From the NCBI GenBank assembly GCA_902623785.1, contig CACNVG010000007.1, positions 1 through 46,945 of the forward strand: 46,945 nucleotides of DNA. Direction: 5' to 3'. The notes beneath the pieces were generated by a model that saw only the letters and a program-made list of their open reading frames with translations, was not told where the DNA came from and did no database searches. A program made the position numbers and the translations under genes. Each line of letters opens with the position of its first letter. Position 1 is the stretch's first letter. This DNA is from an uncultured Pelagibacteraceae bacterium (GTDB lineage Bacteria; Pseudomonadota; Alphaproteobacteria; Pelagibacterales; Pelagibacteraceae). This document shows positions 8,207 through 16,170 of the stretch, piece after piece.

Positions 8207-8698
8207 AACAACATCCTTAGCCTCATTGACAATTGAGGCTAACCTAGTCAATTCAGGGCTAATGTCTGGATGAATTTTTTTCATTATTTTTTTATAAGAA
8301 TTTAAAATTTCATCTTTTGAATATTTTTTTTTAGGATCAAGGTTAAGAATTTTGTATGCCTCATCCAGAGTAATCTCACTAGTATTTAGATTTTTATTAA
8401 AATTATTAAAATTAAATCTTCCAGAATTTTTTAGAACGTTTAAAAGGCCCCAAAACCTAAACAATTGAAAAAGAGTAAAACCAGCTTTCGTTTTTAATAT
8501 AGGAAGCACCATCAATAAAAAAGGCAGTGAAAATATATATCTTCCAGCAACCACCATCGCAATAGCAAGGACTATGGATAAAATAATTACAAATGATCTT
8601 ATAAATTTTGAAATTTTTCTACTCGAGGTTTTAGCAAACCAATTCAATATCAAATATATTACGACAAAAATAACAAGTGTTATAAAAAAAAAATTCAT
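8192..8698 (-). CDS. Membrane-anchored DnaJ-domain protein
   Basis: The 168-residue protein has N-terminal hydrophobic helices (about 3-20, 35-52 and 55-70) and a C-terminal J domain at about 108-165. The J domain keeps the HPD tripeptide at 143-145, which stimulates DnaK-type ATPases. This resembles the TIM14/DjlC-like class, with the J domain at the C-terminus facing the cytoplasm. The probable role is recruiting Hsp70 to the inner membrane; no partner is visible nearby. Helix IV of the J domain seems short. The 3' end overlaps the glycosyltransferase gene by 15 bases. Confidence 0.85.
   Translation of the reverse strand: MNFFFITLVIFVVIYLILNWFAKTSSRKISKFIRSFVIILSIVLAIAMVVAGRYIFSLPFLLMVLPILKTKAGFTLFQLFRFWGLLNVLKNSGRFNFNNFNKNLNTSEITLDEAYKILNLDPKKKYSKDEILNSYKKIMKKIHPDISPELTRLASIVNEAKDVVLRNI
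8217..8242. terminator. Stem-loop at the end of the GT9 gene, without a T-tract
   Basis: TTAGCCTCA (8217-8225) and TGAGGCTAA (8234-8242) form a perfect 9-bp stem with an 8-base loop, 11 bases after the glycosyltransferase stop. It lies inside the 3' coding part of the opposing J-domain gene. No T-run follows on either strand, so it may act in transcript stability or pausing rather than classic termination. Confidence 0.45.
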
Positions 8699-8711
8699 GT
8701 AAATAGTTATT

Positions 8712-10788
8712 ATGAAAATACCACAACTTTCAAAAAAATCAGAAACAAAATCCTGTCATAACGTCACCTGGACAGACGATTATAGCTGGGTCCACCAAAA
8801 AAACATATTAGAAGTTTTGAAAGACAGTTCAAAGCTATTACCTGAGGTAAGAAAATATTTAGAAGAGGAAAATAAGTATACTGAGTTTCATTTAAAAGAT
8901 ACTAAAGAATTTCAAAAAACATTGTTTAATGAAATTAAAGGAAGAATAAAGTTAGATGATGAGTCTCTTCCTTTTAAAGATAAAAACTATGAGTATTGGA
9001 CGAAAACAACTAAAAAAAGGAAACTACTCAATTAAATGCCGAAAGAAAATTGGAACTGATGTAGTTGAGGAAATTTGGAATGGTGATAAAGAAAAAAGTA
9101 AACTGAAGACTGAGTATTTTGGGGTAGGCGATCTTGAAGTAAGTTATAATGATAAATTTCTTGCATACTCTTTAGATTTAAAGGGCTCTGAATATTTCAC
9201 AATTTATGTCAGAGATATTAAAACAGGCAAGTTAGTTACTAAAAAAATTGAAAATACTTCTGGCTCTATAAATTTTAGTCTTGATGACCAATATATATTT
9301 TATTCTAAGTTGGATGAAAACCACAGACCAAGATCAATTTTTAGACATCAAATTGGATCATCTGTTAATGAAGATTTACTTATATTTGAAGAAAAAACAA
9401 AAGCATTTACAGTTAGCATGGGTATTAGCTCTGATGAAAAGTATTATTTTATAAATAGCTCAGATCACAACACATCAGAGAAATATTACTTTAGCATTGA
9501 TGAAAAAAAACCTAAGCCTAAACTTATTCAACAAAGAAAAAAAGGGATAATTTACAGTGTTAATTCATGGGGTGGAAATTTTTACATGCACACAAATGAG
9601 GATGCTGAGGATTTTAAAATTTTAATTTCAAAAAATATCGAGTCTAAAGCATGGGAAACTTATATTCCAAGCCAATCAGAAACAATGATTGGAAATTTAA
9701 CATTCCTAAATAACTGGCAAATCAGATCTGAGCTTAGAAATGCACTTGACAAAATTTACGTCAAAAATCTTAAAACAAATAAAGAAGAAGAAATAATTTT
9801 TACTGAAGAAACTGTTTATGACTCGTCTGTTTCTCTCATGCAGAGAGATCGTGAAACGGATGATATATATATTTCTTACTCTACTCCTAAAACGCCGTCT
9901 AGAACTTTTATTTATAATCTAAAAACTAAAGAAAAAAAACTTGTCAAAGAACAAATAATTCCATCAGGTCATAATTCGAATGATTATGTTGTTGAAAGAC
10001 TTGAGTGCAAAGGACATGATGGAAGAATAATTCCAATCACTATTACAAGAAAAAAAACTACAAAACTAGATGGAAATTCAAACTTGCTTTTGTATGGATA
10101 TGGTTCTTATGGAAATTCAATGTGGCCATCGTTTTCCTCTACAAGATTAAGCTTAATCAATAGGAATATTATTTGGGCAACCGCCCACATTAGAGGAGGA
10201 ATGGAAAGAGGTATGAAGTGGTGGAAAGAAGGAAAATTATTGAACAAGAAGAATACTTTTCGAGACTATATTTCTTGCGCAAAGTTTTTAATTGATAAAA
10301 AATATACCTCAAAGAAAAAAATTATTGGTATGGGAGGATCAGCTGGTGGATTGCTGATGGGAGCAGTAGTAAATGAAAAACCAGATTTATTTTTAGGCAT
10401 GATAATGGCTGTTCCTTTTGTTGATAGTTTGACAACCAATCTTGATCATTCTTTACCTTTGACGATTGGAGAATTTGATGAGTTTGGAAATGCAAAAGAC
10501 AATAAGGAACACTTTGATTATATTTACTCATACGCGCCATACAACAATATAAAAAAGATGGATTATCCAAACATTTTAATTACTACTAGCCTCAGTGACA
10601 ATAGAGTTTTATTTGATGAACCTTTAAAATTTACAGCAAAGTTAAGAGACAACAAAACTGACAATAATCTTTTACTTTTAAAAACTGAAATGAATGCGGG
10701 TCATGGTGGTAAATCTGGTCGCGATGGAATTATTGAAGAGATAGCTTTGGATTATGCTTTTATATGTAAGATTGCAAAAAAAATTTAA
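8712..10788 (+). CDS. ptrB: Oligopeptidase B (S9 prolyl oligopeptidase family), interrupted by a frameshift
   Basis: Two overlapping frames together encode one S9-family peptidase. ATG 8712 starts an N-terminal piece (about 100 residues, ending in YWTKTTKK) whose frame stops at 9033-9035. The continuation, beginning GNYS at 9019 in the +1 frame, runs to 10788. Joined, they give about 691 residues, matching oligopeptidase B (about 690), which cleaves peptides after Arg/Lys in the cytoplasm. The catalytic Ser is in GGSAGG (Ser codon 10339-10341), the Asp in SDNRV and the His in NAGHGG. The nominal MMSLFLL start at 8956 is an artefact of the shift. It is either a homopolymer sequencing error, a fresh pseudogene, or corrected by slippage. 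Confidence 0.88.
9012..9018 (+). other. Frameshift site in an A7 run within ptrB
   Basis: The codons run ACT-AAA-AAA-AGG in the upstream frame and AAA-AAA-GGA-AAC in the downstream frame. A run of six A instead of seven would restore TTKKGNYS, the expected protein continuity. No stimulatory structure or Shine-Dalgarno is evident, so an indel in the run is the simplest reading. Confidence 0.85.
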
Positions 10789-10797
10789 TTTCAGCAT

Positions 10798-10827
10798 CTT
10801 GAAAAAATAGAAAATGTTACCATATAT
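10798..10827 (+). promoter_or_regulatory. Sigma-32-type heat-shock promoter for hsp20
   Basis: CTTGAAA at 10798-10804 matches the heat-shock -35 element. CCATATAT at 10820-10827 is a fair match to the alphaproteobacterial -10, with 18 bases between CTTG and CCATAT. Transcription would start near 10833, just where the first leader hairpin begins. The position ahead of a small heat-shock gene supports it. Confidence 0.6.
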
Positions 10828-10831
10828 TTAT

Positions 10832-10883
10832 TAAAGGTTGCCTCATGGGACCTTTATAATTCTTGCTAACAAAGGAGGATAAT
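10832..10883 (+). promoter_or_regulatory. ROSE-like RNA thermometer in the hsp20 5' leader
   Basis: The leader folds into two hairpins. The first pairs TAAAGGT (10832-10838) with ACCTTTA (10850-10856). The second pairs TTCTTGCT (10860-10867) with the Shine-Dalgarno AGGAGGA (10873-10879) across an AACAA loop. Its pairs are U-A, C-G, G.G, U-A, U.G, C-G and U-A. ROSE thermometers of alphaproteobacterial small heat-shock genes have this conserved UYGCU opposite the Shine-Dalgarno with a G.G mismatch, so that heat melts the helix and frees the ribosome site. The element here is short (about 50 bases), with a single upstream hairpin. The pairing is seen directly; thermometer function is inferred. 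Confidence 0.72.
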
Positions 10884-11330
10884 ATGACAAGTAAGGATCT
10901 ATCAATATTCAATTCCTTAAGACCATTTTCAATTGGTTTTGACGACATGTTTGATCAGTTTGAAAACATGTTGGGTAATGGAGGAGTGAGTATGCAATCA
11001 AATTACCCGCCTTACAATATTAGAAAAACAGGCAAAGATAAATATTCTATTGAAGTTGCTTTAGCCGGTTTTACTAAAAAAGATGTAGAGGTGGAATTTG
11101 AAGATAATATGCTGACTGTTAGAACAAAACAGACAGATAAATCAGAAAAAAAAGATCAGGACGGAGAGATTTTACACAAAGGAATATCTCAAAGACAATT
11201 CGCTAGATCATTTACAATAGCAGATGATGTTAAAGTAAATGGAGCTGAGTTAAAAGATGGTTTGCTCACTATCGCTTGCGAAAGAATAATACCTGATTAC
11301 AAAAAAAAAAAACTTATCGAAATTAAATAA
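10884..11330 (+). CDS. Small heat-shock protein, Hsp20/IbpA family
   Basis: The 148-residue chaperone holds unfolding proteins in the cytoplasm until Hsp70 refolds them. The alpha-crystallin domain covers about residues 43-138, with NIRKTGKDKYSIEVALAGF near 45-63, the ARSFTIADDV strand, and a C-terminal IEI (I-x-I) oligomerisation motif. I chose ATG 10884 because AAAGGAGG at 10871-10878 lies five bases upstream; the TTG at 10863 falls inside the thermometer hairpin. It stands alone between ptrB and a convergent lipoprotein gene. Control probably has two layers: a sigma-32-like promoter and the leader RNA. Confidence 0.93.
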   Translation: MTSKDLSIFNSLRPFSIGFDDMFDQFENMLGNGGVSMQSNYPPYNIRKTGKDKYSIEVALAGFTKKDVEVEFEDNMLTVRTKQTDKSEKKDQDGEILHKGISQRQFARSFTIADDVKVNGAELKDGLLTIACERIIPDYKKKKLIEIK

Positions 11331-11341
11331 GTTTTACCTTG

Positions 11342-11364
11342 CTTGTGGGGATTTTCCCCACAAG
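11342..11364. terminator. Stem-loop between hsp20 and the convergent lipoprotein gene
   Basis: CTTGTGGGG (11342-11350) pairs perfectly with CCCCACAAG (11356-11364) across an ATTTT loop, giving a strong 9-bp, GC-rich hairpin in an AT-rich genome. It ends directly at the stop codon of the opposing gene (11365). There is no T-tract on either strand, but the site between two convergent 3' ends suggests a shared transcript end. Confidence 0.65.
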
Positions 11365-11670
11365 TCAAAAACATCCTTTTGAAGAAAATCCAACAATTCT
11401 CTCTGATTCATCCACTTCAAAAGTTCTTACACATTTGATTCCCAATTTTTTTGTATTGTATATTAATTTTCCTCCACCGCTTTCTGGGTCTGGCGTTAAA
11501 TATTGAGTTGGTTCTCCAAATTCTTGGATTACTTTTGCTATTTTTTTATTTATGAATTTTTCAAGATATTTTTCCTCTTTTTCAATAAGATTATTTGTTT
11601 TATTTTGAACTGTTTGGCATCCTTGAACCAACAACATCATTAGAATTAAAATTGATATTTTTTTTATCAT
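11365..11670 (-). CDS. Small lipoprotein, possibly SmpA/BamE-like
   Basis: The 101-residue protein has a lipoprotein signal peptide ending in LLVQGC, with the lipidated Cys at 18. The mature part is a short helix followed by the block IAKVIQEFGEPTQYLTPD and a beta-rich end containing two Cys (KCVRTF and SKGCF). The helix followed by FGEP resembles the small BamE/SmpA fold, but similarity is too slight to assign a role in the Bam complex. It would sit in the inner or outer membrane facing the periplasm. It is monocistronic and convergent with hsp20. Confidence 0.75.
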   Translation of the reverse strand: MIKKISILILMMLLVQGCQTVQNKTNNLIEKEEKYLEKFINKKIAKVIQEFGEPTQYLTPDPESGGGKLIYNTKKLGIKCVRTFEVDESERIVGFSSKGCF

Positions 11671-11795
11671 CTAGTTAATAATTATAATTACTTTATTAAA
11701 AAAATAAACTTCAAGTTGAAATTTGTTAATAAAAAACAAGTAATTAAAGTAATCAAAATAAGAATCTGATAATCATTCAATTAATTGGAGGTTAA

Positions 11796-13106
11796 ATGTT
11801 AGATAAATATTTTGAATATAAAAAACACAAAACTAGTTTTAAAACAGAGGTTATTGCAGGAATAACAACTTTCTTAACAATGGCTTATATAATGTTTTTA
11901 AATCCTTTTATATTGTCAGGAGAATTTGCTGGTCCTGAAAAAGGTTTTTTTGATTTTGGTGCAGTTTTCACTGCAACAATATTGGCAACAGCAGTGGCTT
12001 GTTTCATAATGGCTTTTTATGGAAAAACTTGGCCAATTGGTCTTGCTCCTGGAATGGGAATTAATGCATTCGTTGCTTTCGGAGTCGTAGGAGGAATGGG
12101 TTATTCTCCACAAGCGGCACTGGGCGCGGTGTTAGTTGCAGGAATTCTTTTTTTAATAATTTCGCTCACTCCGCTGAGAGCATGGTTAATAAATTCTATA
12201 CCTAGAAGTCTAAAATTAGGAATTGGCGCAGGGATAGGTTTATTCTTAGCTATAATAGGCCTTGAAATAATGGGTGTTGTTGGAGATCACCCAGTTACAC
12301 TTGTTACTTTGGGAGATATTAAAAATCCTTTAGTACTATTAGGATGTTTAGCTTTTGTAGCTATGGTTGTTTTGGAAAAACTTAAAGTTAAAGGAAATAT
12401 AATAATTGGAATTATAGCTTTTAGTATAATTGCATGGGCAACTGGTCTTGCAAAGTTTAACGGAATAGTTGATACGCCACCTCCAATGACTTACTTATTC
12501 GACTTTGACCTAAAGGCAGCATTGACTGCAAGTATGTCTACTGTGGTCTTTACTTTATTATTTATTGATTTCTTTGACACAGCTGGAACATTAACTTCTG
12601 TAGCAAACGTAGCTGGTAAAGTAGACAGCAAAGGTAAAGTACAAGATATCAACAAAGCAATGTTGTCTGACAGTGTTGGAACAGTTGCTGGAGCTTTAAT
12701 GGGAACAACTACTGTTACAAGTTATGTTGAGTCTGGAGCTGGAGTAAAAGCTGGAGGAAGAACAGGGATGACTTCATTGGTAATTGGTGTATTGTTTTTA
12801 CTATGTTTGTTTTTTTCACCACTTGCAACAAGTTTACCTAAAGAAATCGATGGGGCTGCATTGTTATATGTGGCCGTTTTATTTGTAAGAAATATTACTG
12901 ACATTTCTTGGGATGATATTGCTGAATCAGCTCCTGCTATAGTTGCGATGATTACTATGCCTTTAACGTATAGTATAAGTAATGGTATTGCGCTTGCTTT
13001 TGTGGCGTATGCTTTAATTAAAATTTTTACAGGAAAATTTGCAACCACTTCACCAGCAATATGGATAATTGCTATTTTAAGTGTTTTAAGTTTTGTAGTT
13101 GCTTAA
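11796..13106 (+). CDS. NCS2-family (AzgA-like) purine permease
   Basis: The 436-residue inner-membrane protein has about 12-14 membrane segments. It opens with the AzgA-subfamily signature TEVIAGITTFLTMAYIMFLNP (residues 13-33, approximate), followed by GLAPGMGINAF and a later FDTAGTLTSVA. This subfamily imports adenine, guanine or hypoxanthine with protons. A GGAGG at 11787-11791, four bases before ATG, is one of the few strong ribosome sites here. The convergent downstream gene is a purine phosphoribosyltransferase, so the likely path is uptake then salvage. I looked for a purine riboswitch in the 125-base gap upstream and saw none. Confidence 0.92.
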   Translation: MLDKYFEYKKHKTSFKTEVIAGITTFLTMAYIMFLNPFILSGEFAGPEKGFFDFGAVFTATILATAVACFIMAFYGKTWPIGLAPGMGINAFVAFGVVGGMGYSPQAALGAVLVAGILFLIISLTPLRAWLINSIPRSLKLGIGAGIGLFLAIIGLEIMGVVGDHPVTLVTLGDIKNPLVLLGCLAFVAMVVLEKLKVKGNIIIGIIAFSIIAWATGLAKFNGIVDTPPPMTYLFDFDLKAALTASMSTVVFTLLFIDFFDTAGTLTSVANVAGKVDSKGKVQDINKAMLSDSVGTVAGALMGTTTVTSYVESGAGVKAGGRTGMTSLVIGVLFLLCLFFSPLATSLPKEIDGAALLYVAVLFVRNITDISWDDIAESAPAIVAMITMPLTYSISNGIALAFVAYALIKIFTGKFATTSPAIWIIAILSVLSFVVA

Positions 13107-13120
13107 TTTAAATTAATTTA

Positions 13121-13153
13121 AAAAGGGCTAGAAATTATTTTTCTAGCCCTTTT
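13121..13153. terminator. Bidirectional intrinsic terminator
   Basis: AAAAGGGCTAGAAA (13121-13134) pairs with TTTCTAGCCCTTTT (13140-13153) over a five-base loop, a 14-bp stem with T-runs on the outgoing side of both strands. It serves the permease gene and the convergent phosphoribosyltransferase, whose TAG stop (13143-13145) lies inside the stem. Confidence 0.88.
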
Positions 13154-13682
13154 TTTTTAGTTCTTTTTTTAGTTGATCTATTGAGATAAGTTCACGTAAT
13201 TCATAAGGAAAAACAATCCAAGGGTTATCTTTAAGACTATGAACAATATAATCTGATTTAAAATTAGATTTTTCTTTTTTGTAAAGAACAGCAGATTTAA
13301 AAATTATTTTCTTGTTTTTAAAATCTTTATATTTTTTAAGCCATTCTAAAGTCTTTTCAAGTGTCACACCAGTATCAATAAGATCATCAGTCACTAAAAT
13401 ATTTTCCCCGTAAACTTTACTTGTTGTGGACAAATCCCTCGCAAACGTAAGTTCGTTTTGAACATCAGATACTTTTCCTTCACCTGCTGATGAATAACTT
13501 TCAACTCCAAGATAACCACATTTTACTTTAAAAATTCTGCTAAGTATGTCCCCTACTCTTAGGCCACCTCGAGCAATACAGATTATGAAAGATGGTTTAA
13601 AACCACTTTCGCTTATTTGTACTGCAAGCTCGTCTATTGATCTGTTGTATTCATTCCAGTCAATAATAAGTTTTTTAGACAT
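13143..13682 (-). CDS. Purine phosphoribosyltransferase (xanthine/hypoxanthine type)
   Basis: The enzyme would join a purine base to PRPP to make a nucleotide. The PRPP-binding motif VTDDLIDTGVT lies at about residues 96-106 of the 179-residue form, with IARGGLRVGD upstream as the pyrophosphate loop. A C-terminal PWIVFPYE resembles the base-binding end of Gpt/XPRT-type enzymes. I prefer ATG 13682 (MSKKLIIDWNEY) over the 13697 start, which adds an ungrounded MNTFF. The base specificity is not certain. The neighbouring NCS2 permease probably supplies the base. Confidence 0.87.
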   Translation of the reverse strand: MSKKLIIDWNEYNRSIDELAVQISESGFKPSFIICIARGGLRVGDILSRIFKVKCGYLGVESYSSAGEGKVSDVQNELTFARDLSTTSKVYGENILVTDDLIDTGVTLEKTLEWLKKYKDFKNKKIIFKSAVLYKKEKSNFKSDYIVHSLKDNPWIVFPYELRELISIDQLKKELKKKG

Positions 13683-13741
13683 AAAAAAAGTATTCAATTT
13701 TTAGATTTATATATCAAGATATTTGAGTTAGAAATCATTTT

Positions 13742-14635
13742 ATGCGAATCTTTGATTGTTTTATGTTTTACGATGAAGAGGTTGTATTAGACATAAGATT
13801 GAACTCTTTAAAAAATTTTGTTGATTGTTTCGTTATTGTTGAAAGTAAATTCTACCATAACGGTAAAAAACGAGATCTAAAATTTGATATTAATAACTAC
13901 CCCAAATTAAAAGATAAGATAATTTATATTGTTCAAGATGAAGAACCATCAAGCTTGGAGCAACCTAAAAAAGGCGATGATGATTCGTTAATTACTCAAA
14001 AGATAATTTCTAACGCTCATAAAAGAGAAAACTTTCAAAGGAACTTTATAAATAAAGGACTAGATAAAGCAAATGAAGACGACTTGATAATGATATCTGA
14101 TGTCGATGAAATACCAAATTTAAAAGATCTTAATGTTGCTAGAGTGAATAATAAAATAGTTATTTTTGAACAAAGTATTTTTTACTACAAATTAAACAGA
14201 TTTCTTGAAGGTTTTACATGGCATGGAACCAAAGCTTGTAAAAAGAAAAACTTAAAGTCTCCTCAATGGATAAGAAATGTTAAGAATAAAAAGTTTGGTT
14301 TTTGGAGGCTAGATACTTTTTTTTCAGATAACAAATATATTAACAAAATTTTTATAAAAGACGGGGGTTGGCATTTTTCAAATTTAAAAAATCCAGCTGA
14401 TGTAGAAAAAAAATTAAAATCATATTTACATCATAGAGATTTTGAAGTTGAAAATATTGATTTAAAAGAAATATCGAAATTGATGAAAAACAATGAAACT
14501 ATTTACGACATGTTTGCCGATAAGACAGAAAAAAAATTTTCTGAAAATAAAAGAAAACTTAGTCTTTATCCTAAAAATGAACTTCCACAATACATTCAGA
14601 ATAATGAAAATAAGTTTAAAGAATGGTTAGATTAA
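13742..14635 (+). CDS. Glycosyltransferase family 17 protein
   Basis: The 297-residue protein begins IFDCFMFYDEEVVLDIRL, the GT17 hallmark shared with eukaryotic beta-1,4-mannosyl-glycoprotein N-acetylglucosaminyltransferase (GnT-III). The acid motif DLIMISDVDEIP follows near residue 114, probably binding the metal-nucleotide sugar, and GWHFSNL lies near 210. Bacterial members are usually of unknown acceptor and are thought to build surface glycans. There is no membrane segment. It sits alone between the phosphoribosyltransferase and an AlkA-like gene, so context gives no acceptor. Confidence 0.87.
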   Translation: MRIFDCFMFYDEEVVLDIRLNSLKNFVDCFVIVESKFYHNGKKRDLKFDINNYPKLKDKIIYIVQDEEPSSLEQPKKGDDDSLITQKIISNAHKRENFQRNFINKGLDKANEDDLIMISDVDEIPNLKDLNVARVNNKIVIFEQSIFYYKLNRFLEGFTWHGTKACKKKNLKSPQWIRNVKNKKFGFWRLDTFFSDNKYINKIFIKDGGWHFSNLKNPADVEKKLKSYLHHRDFEVENIDLKEISKLMKNNETIYDMFADKTEKKFSENKRKLSLYPKNELPQYIQNNENKFKEWLD

Positions 14636-14636
14636 G

Positions 14637-15263
14637 TTAATACTGAATAGGTTCATCGTCTATTGACCTCCACAAATACCAGGTAGCAACAGAACAATAC
14701 GGAGAAAATTTTTTTCTTAAAATTTCCACAAATTTTTTTGATGGAAAATATTTTTTTTTATAGTTTTTTGAAATAGATCTTAATAATCCAATATCTTGGA
14801 TTGGCCAGACATCTGGCCTATTTAATGTGAATAATAGTATCATCTCTGCTGACCATCTTCCTATTTGTCTGAGTGATGATAAATATATTATTGCATCCTC
14901 ATCACTCATAAATTTAATTTTTTTTGGATTAAAAGATTTATTTTCAAATTTATGAGCTAATTCTTTGATCCCTTTTACTTTTTGTCTACTTAGACCACAT
15001 TTTTTAAGTTCTCCAGGTCTCAGTTTGTTAATTTTTTTTTGATTAATTTTACCATTACAAACTTTCTCAAATTTTTTAAAGACAGAATCAGCAGCCTTAA
15101 CACTTATTTGTTGTCCAATAATACTTTTACAAAGGGAATAAAAAATATCTTTTCTAGTTGTTAATGTTTTATCATTATACCGAGATATCAGTTTTTTCAT
15201 CACTGGGTCTTTTTTGGATAAGTATTTTACAGCACTATTCCAATACTTGGGTCTTTTACTCAT
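14637..15263 (-). CDS. DNA-3-methyladenine glycosylase II (AlkA-like, HhH-GPD)
   Basis: The 208-residue base-excision enzyme removes alkylated purines from DNA. The helix-hairpin-helix region is around LRQIGRWSAE (131-140), with the helix-capping SIIGQQIS at 47-54. The catalytic Asp is at 157 in PIQDIGL. It lacks the N-terminal domain of E. coli AlkA and the Fe-S Cys cluster of MutY/Nth, matching the compact Mag/AlkA forms. Its start overlaps the EamA gene by eight bases, so the two are cotranscribed. Confidence 0.9.
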   Translation of the reverse strand: MSKRPKYWNSAVKYLSKKDPVMKKLISRYNDKTLTTRKDIFYSLCKSIIGQQISVKAADSVFKKFEKVCNGKINQKKINKLRPGELKKCGLSRQKVKGIKELAHKFENKSFNPKKIKFMSDEDAIIYLSSLRQIGRWSAEMILLFTLNRPDVWPIQDIGLLRSISKNYKKKYFPSKKFVEILRKKFSPYCSVATWYLWRSIDDEPIQY

Positions 15264-16137
15264 GACGTGCAGCTGAAATTTGTTTATTCAGAATAATTTC
15301 TCTTCTAAAAATTATTATAGATGAAATAATAACTAAAAAAGCACCAATCAGAGTTTTTATCGATGGAACCTCATTCCATATTAAATAACCAAAAATAATC
15401 GCAAAAACTAAAGTTAAATACTTGAGTGGTGTTACTAATGAAACTTCAGAAAATTTATATGATTGGCTAAGCCACAAATTAGCAAATCCACCAAAAACTC
15501 CTACTAATACTAAAAGAAATAGATCTAAAAAGTCAGGCATTTTCCAACCCCAAGGAATTGAAAAAAAACTTGCAAGAGTTATTGCTATTGAAAAAAAAAG
15601 TGAGATTAGCCAAACGGGTTCAGTTGTAGATAACTGCCTTATACTTATAGCAACGTAGGACATACCAAGCACAAAGATTACTGGAAAAATATAATATATA
15701 TTTAAAGAACTATAACCAGGTTCTGTAATAATTATAATTCCAACAAAGCCCACAAACACTGCTAGCCACCTATAATACCCGACTTTTTCTCCTAAAAAAA
15801 AAATTGAAAAGATGGTAGTGAATATTGGTGCGGCAAATGAAATGCTGACAACTGTTGCTAATGGGAGATTTCTTAATGCAGTAAAGATTGATAATAAAGC
15901 GATGAGACCAAATAAGCACCTATTAAAATGAAGTAATGGTCTTTCGGTGGTATAAAAGTCCTTTAGTCTGTCTTTAGGAATAATAAAAAAATATATAACG
16001 ATCCCAAAAAAACCTCTAAAAAATAAAACTTGGCCCAATGGATATTCGTCTGACCACTTCACTAATAAATCCATAATGGAAAATGCACAAACAGACAAAA
16101 ACATGTACAAAAAGCCTAATTGATTTTTAGAAAGCAT
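15256..16137 (-). CDS. EamA/DMT-family transporter
   Basis: The 293-residue inner-membrane protein has ten predicted helices in two EamA repeats. The first repeat begins FLYMFLSVCAFSIMDLLVKW near residue 9; the second has VFGGFANLWLSQSYKFSEVSLVTPLKYLTL near 214-243. Members export or import amino acids, nucleotide precursors and other small metabolites; the substrate cannot be told. It is the first gene of a two-gene run with the AlkA-like glycosylase. Confidence 0.88.
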   Translation of the reverse strand: MLSKNQLGFLYMFLSVCAFSIMDLLVKWSDEYPLGQVLFFRGFFGIVIYFFIIPKDRLKDFYTTERPLLHFNRCLFGLIALLSIFTALRNLPLATVVSISFAAPIFTTIFSIFFLGEKVGYYRWLAVFVGFVGIIIITEPGYSSLNIYYIFPVIFVLGMSYVAISIRQLSTTEPVWLISLFFSIAITLASFFSIPWGWKMPDFLDLFLLVLVGVFGGFANLWLSQSYKFSEVSLVTPLKYLTLVFAIIFGYLIWNEVPSIKTLIGAFLVIISSIIIFRREIILNKQISAARHE

Positions 16138-16170
16138 AAGTTTAACTTAGTTATAAAATTTAAATAATCA

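Noticed and set aside
8956..9018. Separate gene start MMSLFLLKIK for the second part of the S9 peptidase
   Set aside because: These codons are the upstream coding sequence read in the wrong frame; real homology in this frame begins only after the A7 run.
11671..11795. Purine riboswitch ahead of the permease
   Set aside because: I looked for a three-way-junction layout with paired loops and saw only AT-rich sequence and a ribosome site.
12722..13048. 108-codon frame opposite the purine permease
   Set aside because: Antisense shadow of a well-supported membrane protein gene; no recognisable protein features of its own.
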